Shown: positions 1-9,815 of the stretch, piece by piece | How the letters are laid out: every line of letters starts with the position of its first letter | Numbering within the stretch: the first letter of the stretch is position 1 | Assembly: GCA_902519465.1 (NCBI GenBank) | Contig: CABYJW010000001.1 | Coordinates: 43,162 to 107,161, forward strand | Source of the DNA: an uncultured Pelagibacteraceae bacterium | GTDB taxonomy: Bacteria; Pseudomonadota; Alphaproteobacteria; Pelagibacterales; Pelagibacteraceae | DNA: 64,000 nt | Reading direction: 5' to 3' | Made by a program: the position numbers and the translations under genes | The notes under the pieces: model-generated | What the model was told of the DNA's origin: nothing | Databases searched by the model: none | The model's input: only the letters and a program-made list of their open reading frames with translations

Positions 1-1
1 A

Positions 2-1030
2 ATTTGGTTTTCAGGTTTCTTAATTGGTTTTTTATTAATTTTCTTTGTGACGGGTATCGGAATGGGTTCAGCGTTATTAGGTGCAAATAACTTTATAAAT
101 GAAAGTGGTAATAATGTTTCAAATATTTTACCGCCTGATATTTATCCTAGTAATTTTATGTCTCTTGTTCCGAATATTATTAATCTTGTTGGAGAATATT
201 CTTTCATTTTTTTTGGTATTTTAGGTATCTGTGCAATTGCTGCTATACAATCAATGGCTAGTTTAATTTTAACTTCTAGTGCAATTGTTACGAGAGATGT
301 TATTAAAAAATTCTTTGCTAACAACCTGACTAACAAGATGGAAATTTTTTCATCTAGGATTATGATAATGTTGATTTTTATAATTTCTCTTATTTTATCA
401 CTTTTAGTAGGAAAAAATATTTTTGATCTAGCTAGCTTTTCATTAGCGATTGCATGCCAAATGTTTGTGCCTTTGGTGGCAGTATGTTATTTCTCATGGT
501 TTACAAAACAAGGTGTGGCCTTTGGAATTGTTTTAGGAATTACTGCAGTAATTTTCACAGATGGCATTGGACAAAATTTATTTGGACAAATAGTTCCTTG
601 GAATAAATGGCCTCTTACAATTCATTCTGCTGCCTGGGGTTTGATTTTTAACATCATTGGAGCAACGATCATATCTTTTATAACTCAAGAACTAAAAGAA
701 ACTAAAACGAAGAAAAGAATTCATGAGTTTATAAGTGAGTACAAGAACTATTCCTTAACTAGAAGAAGCTTAAAACCAAGCGCGTGGATTATACTGACAG
801 TATGGATATTTTTTTCATTTGGGCCCGGTTTAATGATTGGAAATGAATTATTTGGCAAGCCCATTAACGTAGAAAGTTGGTCTTTTGGTATGCCTTCAAT
901 TTGGGTATGGCAGGCAATTTTTTGGGCAATGGGTATTTTATTAGTATGGTTTTTGGCTGTAAAAATGGAAATGTCAACATCGTTAGAAAAAAACATTATT
1001 CCACAATCAGAAGATATTAATAATACATAG
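2..1030 (+). CDS. Sodium:solute symporter (SSS) family protein, C-terminal part; 5' end lies outside the window
   Basis: Frame is open from base 2 (IWFSGFLIGFLLIFFVTGIGMG...); multiple TM segments with SSS-like features (ITRDVIKKFF, SxSLAIACQMFVPLVAVCYF). Confidence 0.75.
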   Translation: MWFSGFLIGFLLIFFVTGIGMGSALLGANNFINESGNNVSNILPPDIYPSNFMSLVPNIINLVGEYSFIFFGILGICAIAAIQSMASLILTSSAIVTRDVIKKFFANNLTNKMEIFSSRIMIMLIFIISLILSLLVGKNIFDLASFSLAIACQMFVPLVAVCYFSWFTKQGVAFGIVLGITAVIFTDGIGQNLFGQIVPWNKWPLTIHSAAWGLIFNIIGATIISFITQELKETKTKKRIHEFISEYKNYSLTRRSLKPSAWIILTVWIFFSFGPGLMIGNELFGKPINVESWSFGMPSIWVWQAIFWAMGILLVWFLAVKMEMSTSLEKNIIPQSEDINNT

Positions 1031-1084
1031 TAATACTAAAATATTTTTTGACTTATAGTTATTTAAAACTATAAATAATTAGGT

Positions 1085-1747
1085 ATGGCTAGTTCAATCA
1101 AGATATCCCCCTCTATTCTATCGTGTGATTTTAGTAAAATTGGGGAAGAAGTAGAGGCTTTAGAAAAAGCAGGTGCAGACTATATTCATGTAGATGTTAT
1201 GGATGGTCATTTTGTTCCAAACCTTACTATTGGGCCGGAAGTTATTAAAAATATAAGACGTTTCAGTAAAAAAGTTTTTGATGTTCATTTAATGATTTCG
1301 CCAGTTGACAACTATATTAAGCAATTTGCAGAAGCAGGAGCAGATATAATCACCTTCCACCCAGAAGCAACTAAAAACACAAAAAAAACAATTGATTTAA
1401 TTAAAAAGTTTAAAAAAAAAGTTGGTATATCTCTTAAACCTAAAAGTAAAGTTGATCTGATAAAAGATTATCTGCATCAAATTGATTTGGTTTTAGTTAT
1501 GAGTGTTGAGCCAGGTTTTGCTGGTCAAAAGTTTATGCCTGAGGTTTTACCGAAACTAAAAGAATTAAAAGAGATAATTAAAAAAGAAAATTTAAATCTA
1601 GATCTTGAAATTGATGGAGGTATTAATTTTGAGAATTCAAAGGTTGCTAAAGAAGCTGGTGCAAATGTTCTTGTATCTGGCTCCACTATATTTAAAAAAA
1701 ATAATGGGGATCTAAAAAAGAATATCGACTTATTACGACAAAACTAA
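1085..1747 (+). CDS. rpe: Ribulose-phosphate 3-epimerase
   Basis: ISPSILSCDFSKIGEEV, HVDVMDGHFVPNLTIGP, VMSVEPGFAGQKF, EIDGGI motifs. Confidence 0.97.
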   Translation: MASSIKISPSILSCDFSKIGEEVEALEKAGADYIHVDVMDGHFVPNLTIGPEVIKNIRRFSKKVFDVHLMISPVDNYIKQFAEAGADIITFHPEATKNTKKTIDLIKKFKKKVGISLKPKSKVDLIKDYLHQIDLVLVMSVEPGFAGQKFMPEVLPKLKELKEIIKKENLNLDLEIDGGINFENSKVAKEAGANVLVSGSTIFKKNNGDLKKNIDLLRQN

Positions 1748-1750
1748 TTA

Positions 1751-3397
1751 ATGATAACATTAAATAGTATCTACATTTATTTTTTAGCTATTAAAAAAAT
1801 TTTTAATAGATCATTAAAAGAATTTTTTTTTAGTTCAAATTATTATAATAAATTACTGAATACAAAAATACCTTCCAGTTTTTTATTTAATCCCAATCCA
1901 TATTTACTATCTCCTTTCGTAAATCATAATGAAACATTAATAAAAATTTCAAATGAGGATGTAAGAAATTTTAGAATTAATCTTTTTAAAAATAATGAGA
2001 GAGAGAATATACATAATTTTTTATGGCTTAATTTAATTGATAGAAAAAATAAAAATGAAACAATTCAAAAAATTATAAGAGAATGGATTAACAGTTATAG
2101 TAAATATACCAAAGGTGTTTGGGACGAAAGACTTACAAGCCTCAGAATAATTAGCTGGATTTCTAATGCAGATTTAATTTTAAATACTAGTGACAAAGAT
2201 TTTAACAAATCCTTTTATAAAAATATAATAAGACAAATAAATTTTATTAAAAATAATATAAATAGTATAAGTGATGAAAATAAGAAAATATCTTCAATTA
2301 GTTTATTAGTACTATCTGGTTTAGTTTTTAAGGAATATTATATTCATTACAGGCTTGGTTTAAAAGAACTAAAGAAGTTTATAGATAGTAATTTTGATGA
2401 TCATGGTTTCCCGATTAACAGAAATTTTGAGAACCTATTGACATTTGTTCAGTACTTTATTCTTATCAAAGAGTGGGTTAAGAGCGCTCAGGAAGCAGTG
2501 CCGGAATATTTAGAGGATATTATTGAAAAAAATTTAATTTGTCTGAATTCCTTAAATAATCCTTCAAAAAAACTTCCCTTGTTTAATGGGTGTACCGATA
2601 GAAGTTTAGATAATTTCTTTACCTATCTTGAAAAACTTAATTATAGTTTTAAGAAAAATCTTAAATCAGTTGGTCAAGTACAAATAATAAAAAATAAAAA
2701 AACAACTTTATTTTTTGACTCTGGTGAGCCTCCAAACTATAGGGTTTCAAAAGACTATCAGTCAGGGCCATTATCATTTGAATATTCCAGCGATAAGGAT
2801 AAAATCATAACAAACTGTGGTTATGGTAGAAAAATATCAAGCAAAATTCAAATCTTGAGTAAATTTACGTCTGGCCAATCTACACTTTGTATTGATGATA
2901 CCTCTGTAGTAAAATTTAAAAAAAGTAACTTAATAAATAAAGCTTATGGTTCAACAATAAGCAATAGTTTCAAAATTTTCGATGTAGAGAGAAAAGAAGA
3001 TAAGATAAATATTGAAGTTTCTGCAACTCATAATGCCTATCTTGAAAAATTTGGATATCTTCATAAACGAAAAATTAATTTTTCTAAAAAAAATAATGAT
3101 ATTGGTGGAAGTGATTATCTTATTAAAAAACATGGCAATTCAGATGTTAAATTTTCTATTAGATTTCATCTTTACCCGGGCATAAATACAATTAAAACTC
3201 TGAGCGGAAAAAGTATTCTTTTACAAACAAATGGCAATAAATCTTGGGTATTTTCATCTGATGAATTGGCAATTGATTTAGAAAAAAGTCTTTTTTTTGG
3301 TAAAAATAAAGCGTTAAGTAATAAGTGCATTGTAATATATGGAAAAACTATGGACAGAGACGTTAATATAAATTGGAAGTTAAAGAAGGCCAGCTAG
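1751..3397 (+). CDS. Heparinase II/III family protein
   Basis: 548 aa; N-terminal helical region and C-terminal heparinase II/III-like beta region; located between rpe and purH, a common alphaproteobacterial context. Confidence 0.8.
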   Translation: MITLNSIYIYFLAIKKIFNRSLKEFFFSSNYYNKLLNTKIPSSFLFNPNPYLLSPFVNHNETLIKISNEDVRNFRINLFKNNERENIHNFLWLNLIDRKNKNETIQKIIREWINSYSKYTKGVWDERLTSLRIISWISNADLILNTSDKDFNKSFYKNIIRQINFIKNNINSISDENKKISSISLLVLSGLVFKEYYIHYRLGLKELKKFIDSNFDDHGFPINRNFENLLTFVQYFILIKEWVKSAQEAVPEYLEDIIEKNLICLNSLNNPSKKLPLFNGCTDRSLDNFFTYLEKLNYSFKKNLKSVGQVQIIKNKKTTLFFDSGEPPNYRVSKDYQSGPLSFEYSSDKDKIITNCGYGRKISSKIQILSKFTSGQSTLCIDDTSVVKFKKSNLINKAYGSTISNSFKIFDVERKEDKINIEVSATHNAYLEKFGYLHKRKINFSKKNNDIGGSDYLIKKHGNSDVKFSIRFHLYPGINTIKTLSGKSILLQTNGNKSWVFSSDELAIDLEKSLFFGKNKALSNKCIVIYGKTMDRDVNINWKLKKAS

Positions 3398-3400
3398 AGA

Positions 3401-4948
3401 ATGTCGAGTAGAATCAAAAATGCTTTAATCTCACTTTCAGATAAAGGGGAATTAGAAAGATTATTAAAAATACTTAGAAAGTTTAATATAAATATTATTA
3501 GCTCAGGCGGAACTTTTGCTGAAATTAAAAAACTTGGTTACAAATGCACCGAAGTTTCAAAATTTACGAAATTTAAAGAAATGTTAGATGGCAGAGTAAA
3601 AACACTTCATCCAAAAATTCATGCTGGAATTTTGAGTAAAAGATCAAGCAAAAAGCACAGAAGAGAAATGAGCAAAGGTAATTTAAAATATATAGATTTA
3701 GTTGTTGTTAATTTTTATCCTTTTCAGGAAACAATTCAAAAAACTAAGAATTTTCAAACAATTATTGAAAACATTGATATTGGTGGCCCAACTTTAGTGA
3801 GAGCGGCAGCAAAAAATTTTAAAGACGTTACAGTTATAACCGATAAAAAAGATTATAGGTATTTAATTGAGGAACTTAATAAAAATAAGGGTTCTACTGG
3901 TATAAAATTTAGAGAAAAAATGTCCTGTAAGGCTTTTGGATTAACAGCATATTACGATTCTGTTTTGTCAAATTGGTTTAATAAAAAACTAAATATTTTA
4001 TTTCCTGAAAAAAAAACAATGTTTGGAAATAAAATATCTGAGTTACGTTATGGAGAAAATCCACATCAAAAAAGTTCTGTTTATATTAATGATATTTTAA
4101 ATTCAGAAATTGGTCTAAGAAAGATCAAAGGTAAAGCTTTAAGCTACAATAACTATAATGATATATATACTGGCTTAGAAATATTAAATTCTTTTAAAAA
4201 AAAAGGTACTGTCATTATAAAACATGCAAACCCATCGGGTGTATCACTAAACGGATCACCTCTAAAAACTTTCAAAGATTCTTATTTATCAGATCCGGTA
4301 AGTGCATTTGGTGGAATTGTTGCATGTAACTTCAAAATTAATGAAAACATTGCCAAAGAGATGTCCAAGATATTTTTTGAAGTTATATTAGCAAAGAATT
4401 TCGACAAAAGAGCTCTGGAGATTTTTGGAAAAAGGAAGAGTTTAATCCTCATCGATATATCAAAATTTAAAATAAGGAACGATTATGAAATTAAAAATTT
4501 TAGTAATGCATTTTTAATGCAAGAAAAAAATAAAATTATATTTAATAGGAAAAAGTTAAAATTTGTTACTAAACTTAAGCCATCAAAAAAGGAAATTGCG
4601 CAAGCCCAATTTGCCTTTAATGTTTGTAAATATGTTAAATCAAATTCAATCGTAATATCTAATTCATTCTCAACTATTGGAATAGGTGCTGGACAACCAA
4701 GCAGGGTCGATAGTTGTAAAATTGCTGTTCAAAAAGCAAAAAGTTTTCAAAACAAAAAATTAAGAAATTCAGTTGCGGCATCTGACGCATTCTTTCCTTT
4801 TCCAGATGGTGTTAAAAATTTAATTAAGGCTGGGGTTAAGGTTATTGTTCAACCTGGTGGATCTATAAGAGATACCGATTCTATAAAGTTAGCCAATAAG
4901 TCAAAAGTTAAAATGATTTTCACTGGTACAAGACATTTTTACCATTAA
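3401..4948 (+). CDS. purH: Bifunctional AICAR formyltransferase / IMP cyclohydrolase
   Basis: ALISLSDKGELERL, DGRVKTLHPKIHAGIL, LRYGENPHQKSSVY, KHANPSGV, DAFFPFPDGV. Confidence 0.97.
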   Translation: MSSRIKNALISLSDKGELERLLKILRKFNINIISSGGTFAEIKKLGYKCTEVSKFTKFKEMLDGRVKTLHPKIHAGILSKRSSKKHRREMSKGNLKYIDLVVVNFYPFQETIQKTKNFQTIIENIDIGGPTLVRAAAKNFKDVTVITDKKDYRYLIEELNKNKGSTGIKFREKMSCKAFGLTAYYDSVLSNWFNKKLNILFPEKKTMFGNKISELRYGENPHQKSSVYINDILNSEIGLRKIKGKALSYNNYNDIYTGLEILNSFKKKGTVIIKHANPSGVSLNGSPLKTFKDSYLSDPVSAFGGIVACNFKINENIAKEMSKIFFEVILAKNFDKRALEIFGKRKSLILIDISKFKIRNDYEIKNFSNAFLMQEKNKIIFNRKKLKFVTKLKPSKKEIAQAQFAFNVCKYVKSNSIVISNSFSTIGIGAGQPSRVDSCKIAVQKAKSFQNKKLRNSVAASDAFFPFPDGVKNLIKAGVKVIVQPGGSIRDTDSIKLANKSKVKMIFTGTRHFYH

Positions 4949-5283
4949 TTAATCTTATCAACTTTAGCTGCTAAAACAAAATCACTCTCGTGTAGTCCTT
5001 TTATAGCATGAGTGAAAATTTTTATTTTAGCATAGCCCCAACCAAACCAAATATCAGGATGATGTCCTTCTTTTTCAGCTATTGCACCTACTTTGTTTAC
5101 AAAATTTTGACTTTCTATGAAATTTTTAAATTTAAAATTTTTAATTAAATAGTAAATTTTATCCTCGTCAGCCTTAACTTCCCAGCCATCTACCATTTTG
5201 AGATATTTATGAATTTCGGTTATTTCAAAACCTGGAATTCCACCTTCACAAGGAATACACTTTTTGTCAGCTAAATCAGTCAT
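4945..5283 (-). CDS. phhB: Pterin-4a-carbinolamine dehydratase
   Basis: 112 aa; EGHHPDIWFGWGYAKIKIFTHAIKGLHESDFVLAAKVD signature. Confidence 0.92.
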   Translation of the reverse strand: MTDLADKKCIPCEGGIPGFEITEIHKYLKMVDGWEVKADEDKIYYLIKNFKFKNFIESQNFVNKVGAIAEKEGHHPDIWFGWGYAKIKIFTHAIKGLHESDFVLAAKVDKIN

Positions 5284-5300
5284 AAGTTTAATCCTTTACT

Positions 5301-5375
5301 TGGAGCGGGAGAAGGGAATTGAACCCTCGGCCTAAACGTTGGCAACGTTTCGCTCTACCACTGAGCTACTCCCGC
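5301..5375 (-). tRNA. tRNA-Gly (GCC)
   Basis: Minus strand GCGGGAGTAGCTCAGTGGTAGAGCGAAACGTTGCCAACGTTTAGGCCGAGGGTTCAATTCCCTTCTCCCGCTCCA; cloverleaf pairs, 7-nt anticodon loop TTGCCAA, encoded CCA. Confidence 0.96.
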
Positions 5376-5478
5376 ATAAAAAAATAGATTATAAATACTG
5401 CTTTTTTGTAATGCAAGTGATAATAAAAAATAGGTATTCTTTCTAACTCGTCAACGATAGAATAAAAATTTAAAAACT

Positions 5479-7062
5479 ATGAGCAAAGTCCGCAATATTC
5501 TATTTATTATGGCAGATCAATTAAGATGGGATTATTTGTCTTGCTATGGACACCCACATTTAAAAACACCTAATATAGATGGTCTTGCAAAAAAAGGAGT
5601 GTTGTTTGAGTCTGCTTATGTTCAGTCACCTGTTTGTGGTCCATCTAGAGCTTCCTACTATACTGGCCGAACTGTTTTCAGTCATGGCTCTACTTGGAAC
5701 CAAGTTCCCCTTCCTATTGGAGAGTTGACTATAGGTGACTATCTAAGGAAATCAGGGATAAGAACAGGAATTGTTGGTAAGACACACATGAAACCAGATG
5801 CTGAGGGAATGGCACGTTTGGGTATAAACAAAAATACTGAAATTGGATTAGTAGTAAGTGAACCTGGATTTGAGCCATACGAGAGAGATGATGGGCTTCA
5901 TCCAAATAATCATGTAAAAAAATACAAAAAAAAATTATCTTACAACGATTGGCTTAATAAGCTTGGATACGAAGGCGATAATCCTTGGGATAGTTGGGCT
6001 AACTCTGCTGAGGGTAAAAATGGTGAGATACTTAGTGGCTGGAAATTAAGAAACTCAAATAAACCTGCAAGAATTTCTGAAAAACATTCAGAAACTGCTT
6101 TTATGACAAACAGAGCTATGGAATTTATAGAAGAAAGTTCTGAGAAGCCTTGGTTTTTGCATTTATCATATATTAAACCTCATTGGCCTTATATTGCCCC
6201 GTCACCTTATCATAATATGTTTTCTCAAAATCAATTTAGTCCTGTTCAAAGAAGTGAAATTCAAAAGAAAGATATGAACCCTGTTTATAAAGCTTTTGTA
6301 GAAACAAGAGTATCAAAAACTTTTTCTAAAGATGAAGTTCGTAATACTGTCATATCTGGTTATATGGGATTGATAAAACAAATTGATGATAACCTAGGAA
6401 GGCTTTTTGAATTTCTTGATAAAAAAGGAAACATGAAAGACACAATGATAGTATTTACTTCAGATCATGGTGATTATCTTGGAGATCATTGGTTAGGGGA
6501 TAAAGAATTATTTCATGAACAAATAGTTAGGGTCCCAATGATTATTTATGATCCAAGGAAATCAGCTGATAAAACGCGAGGGAAAAAAGAAAAACGCTTC
6601 ATTGAAGCAATTGATCTTTTACCTACTTTTTTAGACGCGGTTGAAAGTAAAGAAAGTAAACATCGGCTTGAGGGAAATTCTTTAAAAGCAATTATAAATG
6701 GCGATAAAATAAATCAATGGAAAGATGGAGTATTTAGTGAGATTGATTATTCATTTAATGAGGCAAGAAAATTACTTAAACTGGGTGCATCAGACGCAAG
6801 AGGGTACATGTTGCGTACCTCGAAATGGAAATATATTTATTTTAAAGGTTTTCCACCGCAATTATTTGATCTAGAAAAAGATCCAGAGGAATTTATAGAC
6901 GTTGGACAATCTGCTGATTACAAAAAAATAAGAGATGAGATGAAAGAATTGCTTTTAAAAAGATTGGTAGGTAGAAAAAATAGAGTGGCAGCAACAGACG
7001 AATTTGTTTTAAAAGACAGGGATTACTCCAAAGAAGACGATATAATGATTGGGGTCTGGTAA
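5479..7062 (+). CDS. Sulfatase-superfamily hydrolase (Cys-type arylsulfatase / phosphonate monoester hydrolase-like)
   Basis: NILFIMADQLRWDYLSCYGHPHLKTPNID plus CGPSRASYYTGR (CxPxR FGly motif), HYSD-type FTSDHGDYLGDHWLGDKE. Confidence 0.92.
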   Translation: MSKVRNILFIMADQLRWDYLSCYGHPHLKTPNIDGLAKKGVLFESAYVQSPVCGPSRASYYTGRTVFSHGSTWNQVPLPIGELTIGDYLRKSGIRTGIVGKTHMKPDAEGMARLGINKNTEIGLVVSEPGFEPYERDDGLHPNNHVKKYKKKLSYNDWLNKLGYEGDNPWDSWANSAEGKNGEILSGWKLRNSNKPARISEKHSETAFMTNRAMEFIEESSEKPWFLHLSYIKPHWPYIAPSPYHNMFSQNQFSPVQRSEIQKKDMNPVYKAFVETRVSKTFSKDEVRNTVISGYMGLIKQIDDNLGRLFEFLDKKGNMKDTMIVFTSDHGDYLGDHWLGDKELFHEQIVRVPMIIYDPRKSADKTRGKKEKRFIEAIDLLPTFLDAVESKESKHRLEGNSLKAIINGDKINQWKDGVFSEIDYSFNEARKLLKLGASDARGYMLRTSKWKYIYFKGFPPQLFDLEKDPEEFIDVGQSADYKKIRDEMKELLLKRLVGRKNRVAATDEFVLKDRDYSKEDDIMIGVW

Positions 7063-7127
7063 TATAATTTTATTCTGCGGCCTATTATCTTATATAGTTT
7101 TTGCAAATATTATTTTAATTTAAATAT

Positions 7128-7970
7128 ATGAAAAATACTGAAATTGAAAAAATAATTCAGCCTATATCAGCGTCTGATGGTGCTGGAGTTAAATTAAAAA
7201 GAAGCATCGGTGTTGAACCAAACTACTTTGACCCTTTCTTAATGCTTGATGAATTTGGATCAGAAAATAAAGAAGATTATGTTGCTGGTTTTCCTGCGCA
7301 TCCACATCGTGGTATTGAGACGGTAACCTACATGTTAGCTGGAGAGTTTGAGCATAAGGACAGCACTGGCGGTAAAGGACGAATGACAGCAGGTGATGTC
7401 CAATGGATGAAAACAGGGAGCGGAATAATTCATTCTGAAATGCCCGCAATGAAAGAAGGTAAATTACACGGTTTTCAACTTTGGATAAATATGCCAGCTA
7501 AATATAAGATGAATAAGCCAGAGTACATTTATATAGACTCAAAAAAAATGAGTGTTCATAAAGATCATGATAAGCAAGTAAAAGTTATTGCTGGTAAATT
7601 TGAAAAAGCAGAAGGCCCAGTTAAGAAACATAATGTTAATCCAATTTATTTTGATGTAGAGCTAGGTAAAAAGAAAAATTTTAACTTTAAACTTCCTAAA
7701 ACTCATAATTCATTTATTTATTTAATTGAAGGAGAAATTAAAATTGGGAAAAATAAACATAACCAAATTAAAGGCTCGAATTTAATATTATTAAACAATG
7801 GCGAAGAATTAAATATTTGTGCGGTAACCAAAGCTAAATTTTTACTAATTTCAGGAAAACCAATTGGCGAACAGATTGCAAGAGGTGGTCCGTTTGTGAT
7901 GAATACAAAAGAAGAAATTACTCAAGCAATTAGTGATTACCAAAGTGGGAAATTTGTTAAACAAAACTAA
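7128..7970 (+). CDS. Pirin family protein (cupin)
   Basis: FPAHPHRGIETVTYMLAGEFEHKDSTGGKGRMTAGDVQWMKTGSGIIHSEMP is a pirin signature. Confidence 0.95.
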   Translation: MKNTEIEKIIQPISASDGAGVKLKRSIGVEPNYFDPFLMLDEFGSENKEDYVAGFPAHPHRGIETVTYMLAGEFEHKDSTGGKGRMTAGDVQWMKTGSGIIHSEMPAMKEGKLHGFQLWINMPAKYKMNKPEYIYIDSKKMSVHKDHDKQVKVIAGKFEKAEGPVKKHNVNPIYFDVELGKKKNFNFKLPKTHNSFIYLIEGEIKIGKNKHNQIKGSNLILLNNGEELNICAVTKAKFLLISGKPIGEQIARGGPFVMNTKEEITQAISDYQSGKFVKQN

Positions 7971-7974
7971 TATA

Positions 7975-9285
7975 TTAGCGCATCAATAAACCAGGTAGAT
8001 ATAGGCATATCGCTGGAAAGGCAATTATTAGTACAAGTCTAATTACATCTGTTATCAGAAAAGGAACAGTGCCAAACCAAATTGTTTGAAGTGGTGTTCT
8101 CTGCATTACACCCTTAATTACGAATAAGTTCATGCCAATAGGTGGTGAGATCAATCCAAATTCTACAACGATTACAGCAAAAATTCCAAACCATATTGGA
8201 TCTATCCCAGCATCAGCAATGACTGGATAAAATACAGGGATTGTTAAAAATAACATTGCGAGCGAGTCCATAACAGTTCCGAGAATTAGATAAATTACAC
8301 AGATAACTAAAATAATGCCAATCTGAGTAAGTTGTAAGTCGTTGATAAAATCAACAACTGTAAAAGGTAGTTGTGTAACAGTAATTAAAACATTAAATAC
8401 TGCAGCCCCAACAACAATAAGATACAAAGCGCCAACCGTTTTTATGGTATCCCAAACAGAATTTTTTAACATTTCCAATGTAAGTTGACGTCTTAAAAAA
8501 ATAAAAATTAATACTAATATTACTCCAACGGCTGCACTTTCTGTTGCGGTGAAAAAACCTAAATAAAGGCCTCCCATAATAATTGCGAAAATAAGAAATA
8601 TTGGAAATACCTTCCAAATTGCAGCTAATCTTTCATTCAATGGCATTTTCTCTCCATAACCACCTTGTTTTGGAAATATTAAAAGATAAACACGAATTGC
8701 AATCATATACAGGACTACTGCAATTATTCCTGGAATTAATGCAGCAAAAAAAAGTTTTTGTACAGATTGCTCAGTTAAGTATGCATAAATTACTAAAATA
8801 ACACTTGGTGGAATTATAATTCCTAATGTCCCTCCTGATGCAATTGAGCCGCTGATTAATGCATCACTATAACCGTGCCTTCTCATTTCTGGAGCGGCCA
8901 TTTGAGACATGGTAGCTGCTGTTGCAATAGAAGAACCACATATCATTCCAAACCCAGCACAAGCCCCAACTGTGGACATGGCAAGTCCACCCTTATAGTG
9001 CCCAACAATTGCGTAAGCTGCATCATATAAATTCCTTGAAAGATTTGCTCTATTAGCAAGGTTTCCCATAAGAACAAAAAAAGGTAATACGGAGAGACTG
9101 TATTTTGAAACTGCCTCATAAGGTGCTGTGCCTAAAATAAAAAATGCTTGTTCAAATCCTACAATTAATCCAAATCCAGTAAATCCAACTATAAGCATAG
9201 ATATACCAATAGGAATATTAAGCGCCATCAAAACTAAAACAGCAAGAAATGCTAAAGCTCCACTGGTGATAGGGTCAAATGTCAT
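7975..9285 (-). CDS. TRAP transporter large permease subunit (DctM type)
   Basis: 436 aa; AMSTVGACAGFGMICGSSIATAATMSQMAAPEMRRHGY and GTLGIIIPPSVILVIYA motifs. Confidence 0.95.
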   Translation of the reverse strand: MTFDPITSGALAFLAVLVLMALNIPIGISMLIVGFTGFGLIVGFEQAFFILGTAPYEAVSKYSLSVLPFFVLMGNLANRANLSRNLYDAAYAIVGHYKGGLAMSTVGACAGFGMICGSSIATAATMSQMAAPEMRRHGYSDALISGSIASGGTLGIIIPPSVILVIYAYLTEQSVQKLFFAALIPGIIAVVLYMIAIRVYLLIFPKQGGYGEKMPLNERLAAIWKVFPIFLIFAIIMGGLYLGFFTATESAAVGVILVLIFIFLRRQLTLEMLKNSVWDTIKTVGALYLIVVGAAVFNVLITVTQLPFTVVDFINDLQLTQIGIILVICVIYLILGTVMDSLAMLFLTIPVFYPVIADAGIDPIWFGIFAVIVVEFGLISPPIGMNLFVIKGVMQRTPLQTIWFGTVPFLITDVIRLVLIIAFPAICLYLPGLLMR

Positions 9286-9288
9286 AAT

Positions 9289-9807
9289 TTATTCTTTTTC
9301 AAAAATTGTTTTTAAAAACCAAAGTATTATTGCTATTACGCTTAACCACATGGCAAATGCAGATGCAAAGTAAAATGGATAAAAACTTAATTCCAAATCA
9401 ATGGTTACTCTTCCATTTTTAAAAAAAGCAAATGCCTCTTTAGTAGTTCCATATGCTACGAAACACATGACTATTAACATTAATAAAAATCTAAAAAATG
9501 TTATAAACTTTTGCAGTGTCTTGTTATCTATATTCTTAATAAAATCAGCTGAAACATGAGCGTTTAAAAAAAAAGCCCTAGGCATAGCTAAAAAAGCCAC
9601 CAGGGCAATGCCGAACTCAACAATCTCAATTGTGCCTGCAACAGGAGAATTAAAAAATCTTCGACCAAAAACATCACAAAAAGTTAATATAGCAAGTGAA
9701 AACAAAATTAAGCCAGATGCTATGGCCGCATAATCAAATATTTTATTTATTTTAATTTGCATAAGAATATTGTAGCCTAACAGAGTTTTATAGATAAAGG
9801 CACTCAA
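9289..9807 (-). CDS. TRAP transporter small permease subunit (DctQ type); start could be the internal Met near 9762
   Basis: Four TM segments, FCDVFGRRFFNSPVAGTIEIVEFGIALVAFLAMPRA; adjacent to DctM. Confidence 0.9.
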   Translation of the reverse strand: MSAFIYKTLLGYNILMQIKINKIFDYAAIASGLILFSLAILTFCDVFGRRFFNSPVAGTIEIVEFGIALVAFLAMPRAFFLNAHVSADFIKNIDNKTLQKFITFFRFLLMLIVMCFVAYGTTKEAFAFFKNGRVTIDLELSFYPFYFASAFAMWLSVIAIILWFLKTIFEKE

Positions 9808-9815
9808 AATAGATT

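Noticed and set aside
7189-7449. ORF on minus strand inside the pirin gene (86 aa)
   Set aside because: Antisense shadow of a strongly conserved pirin coding region, with no recognisable protein features.
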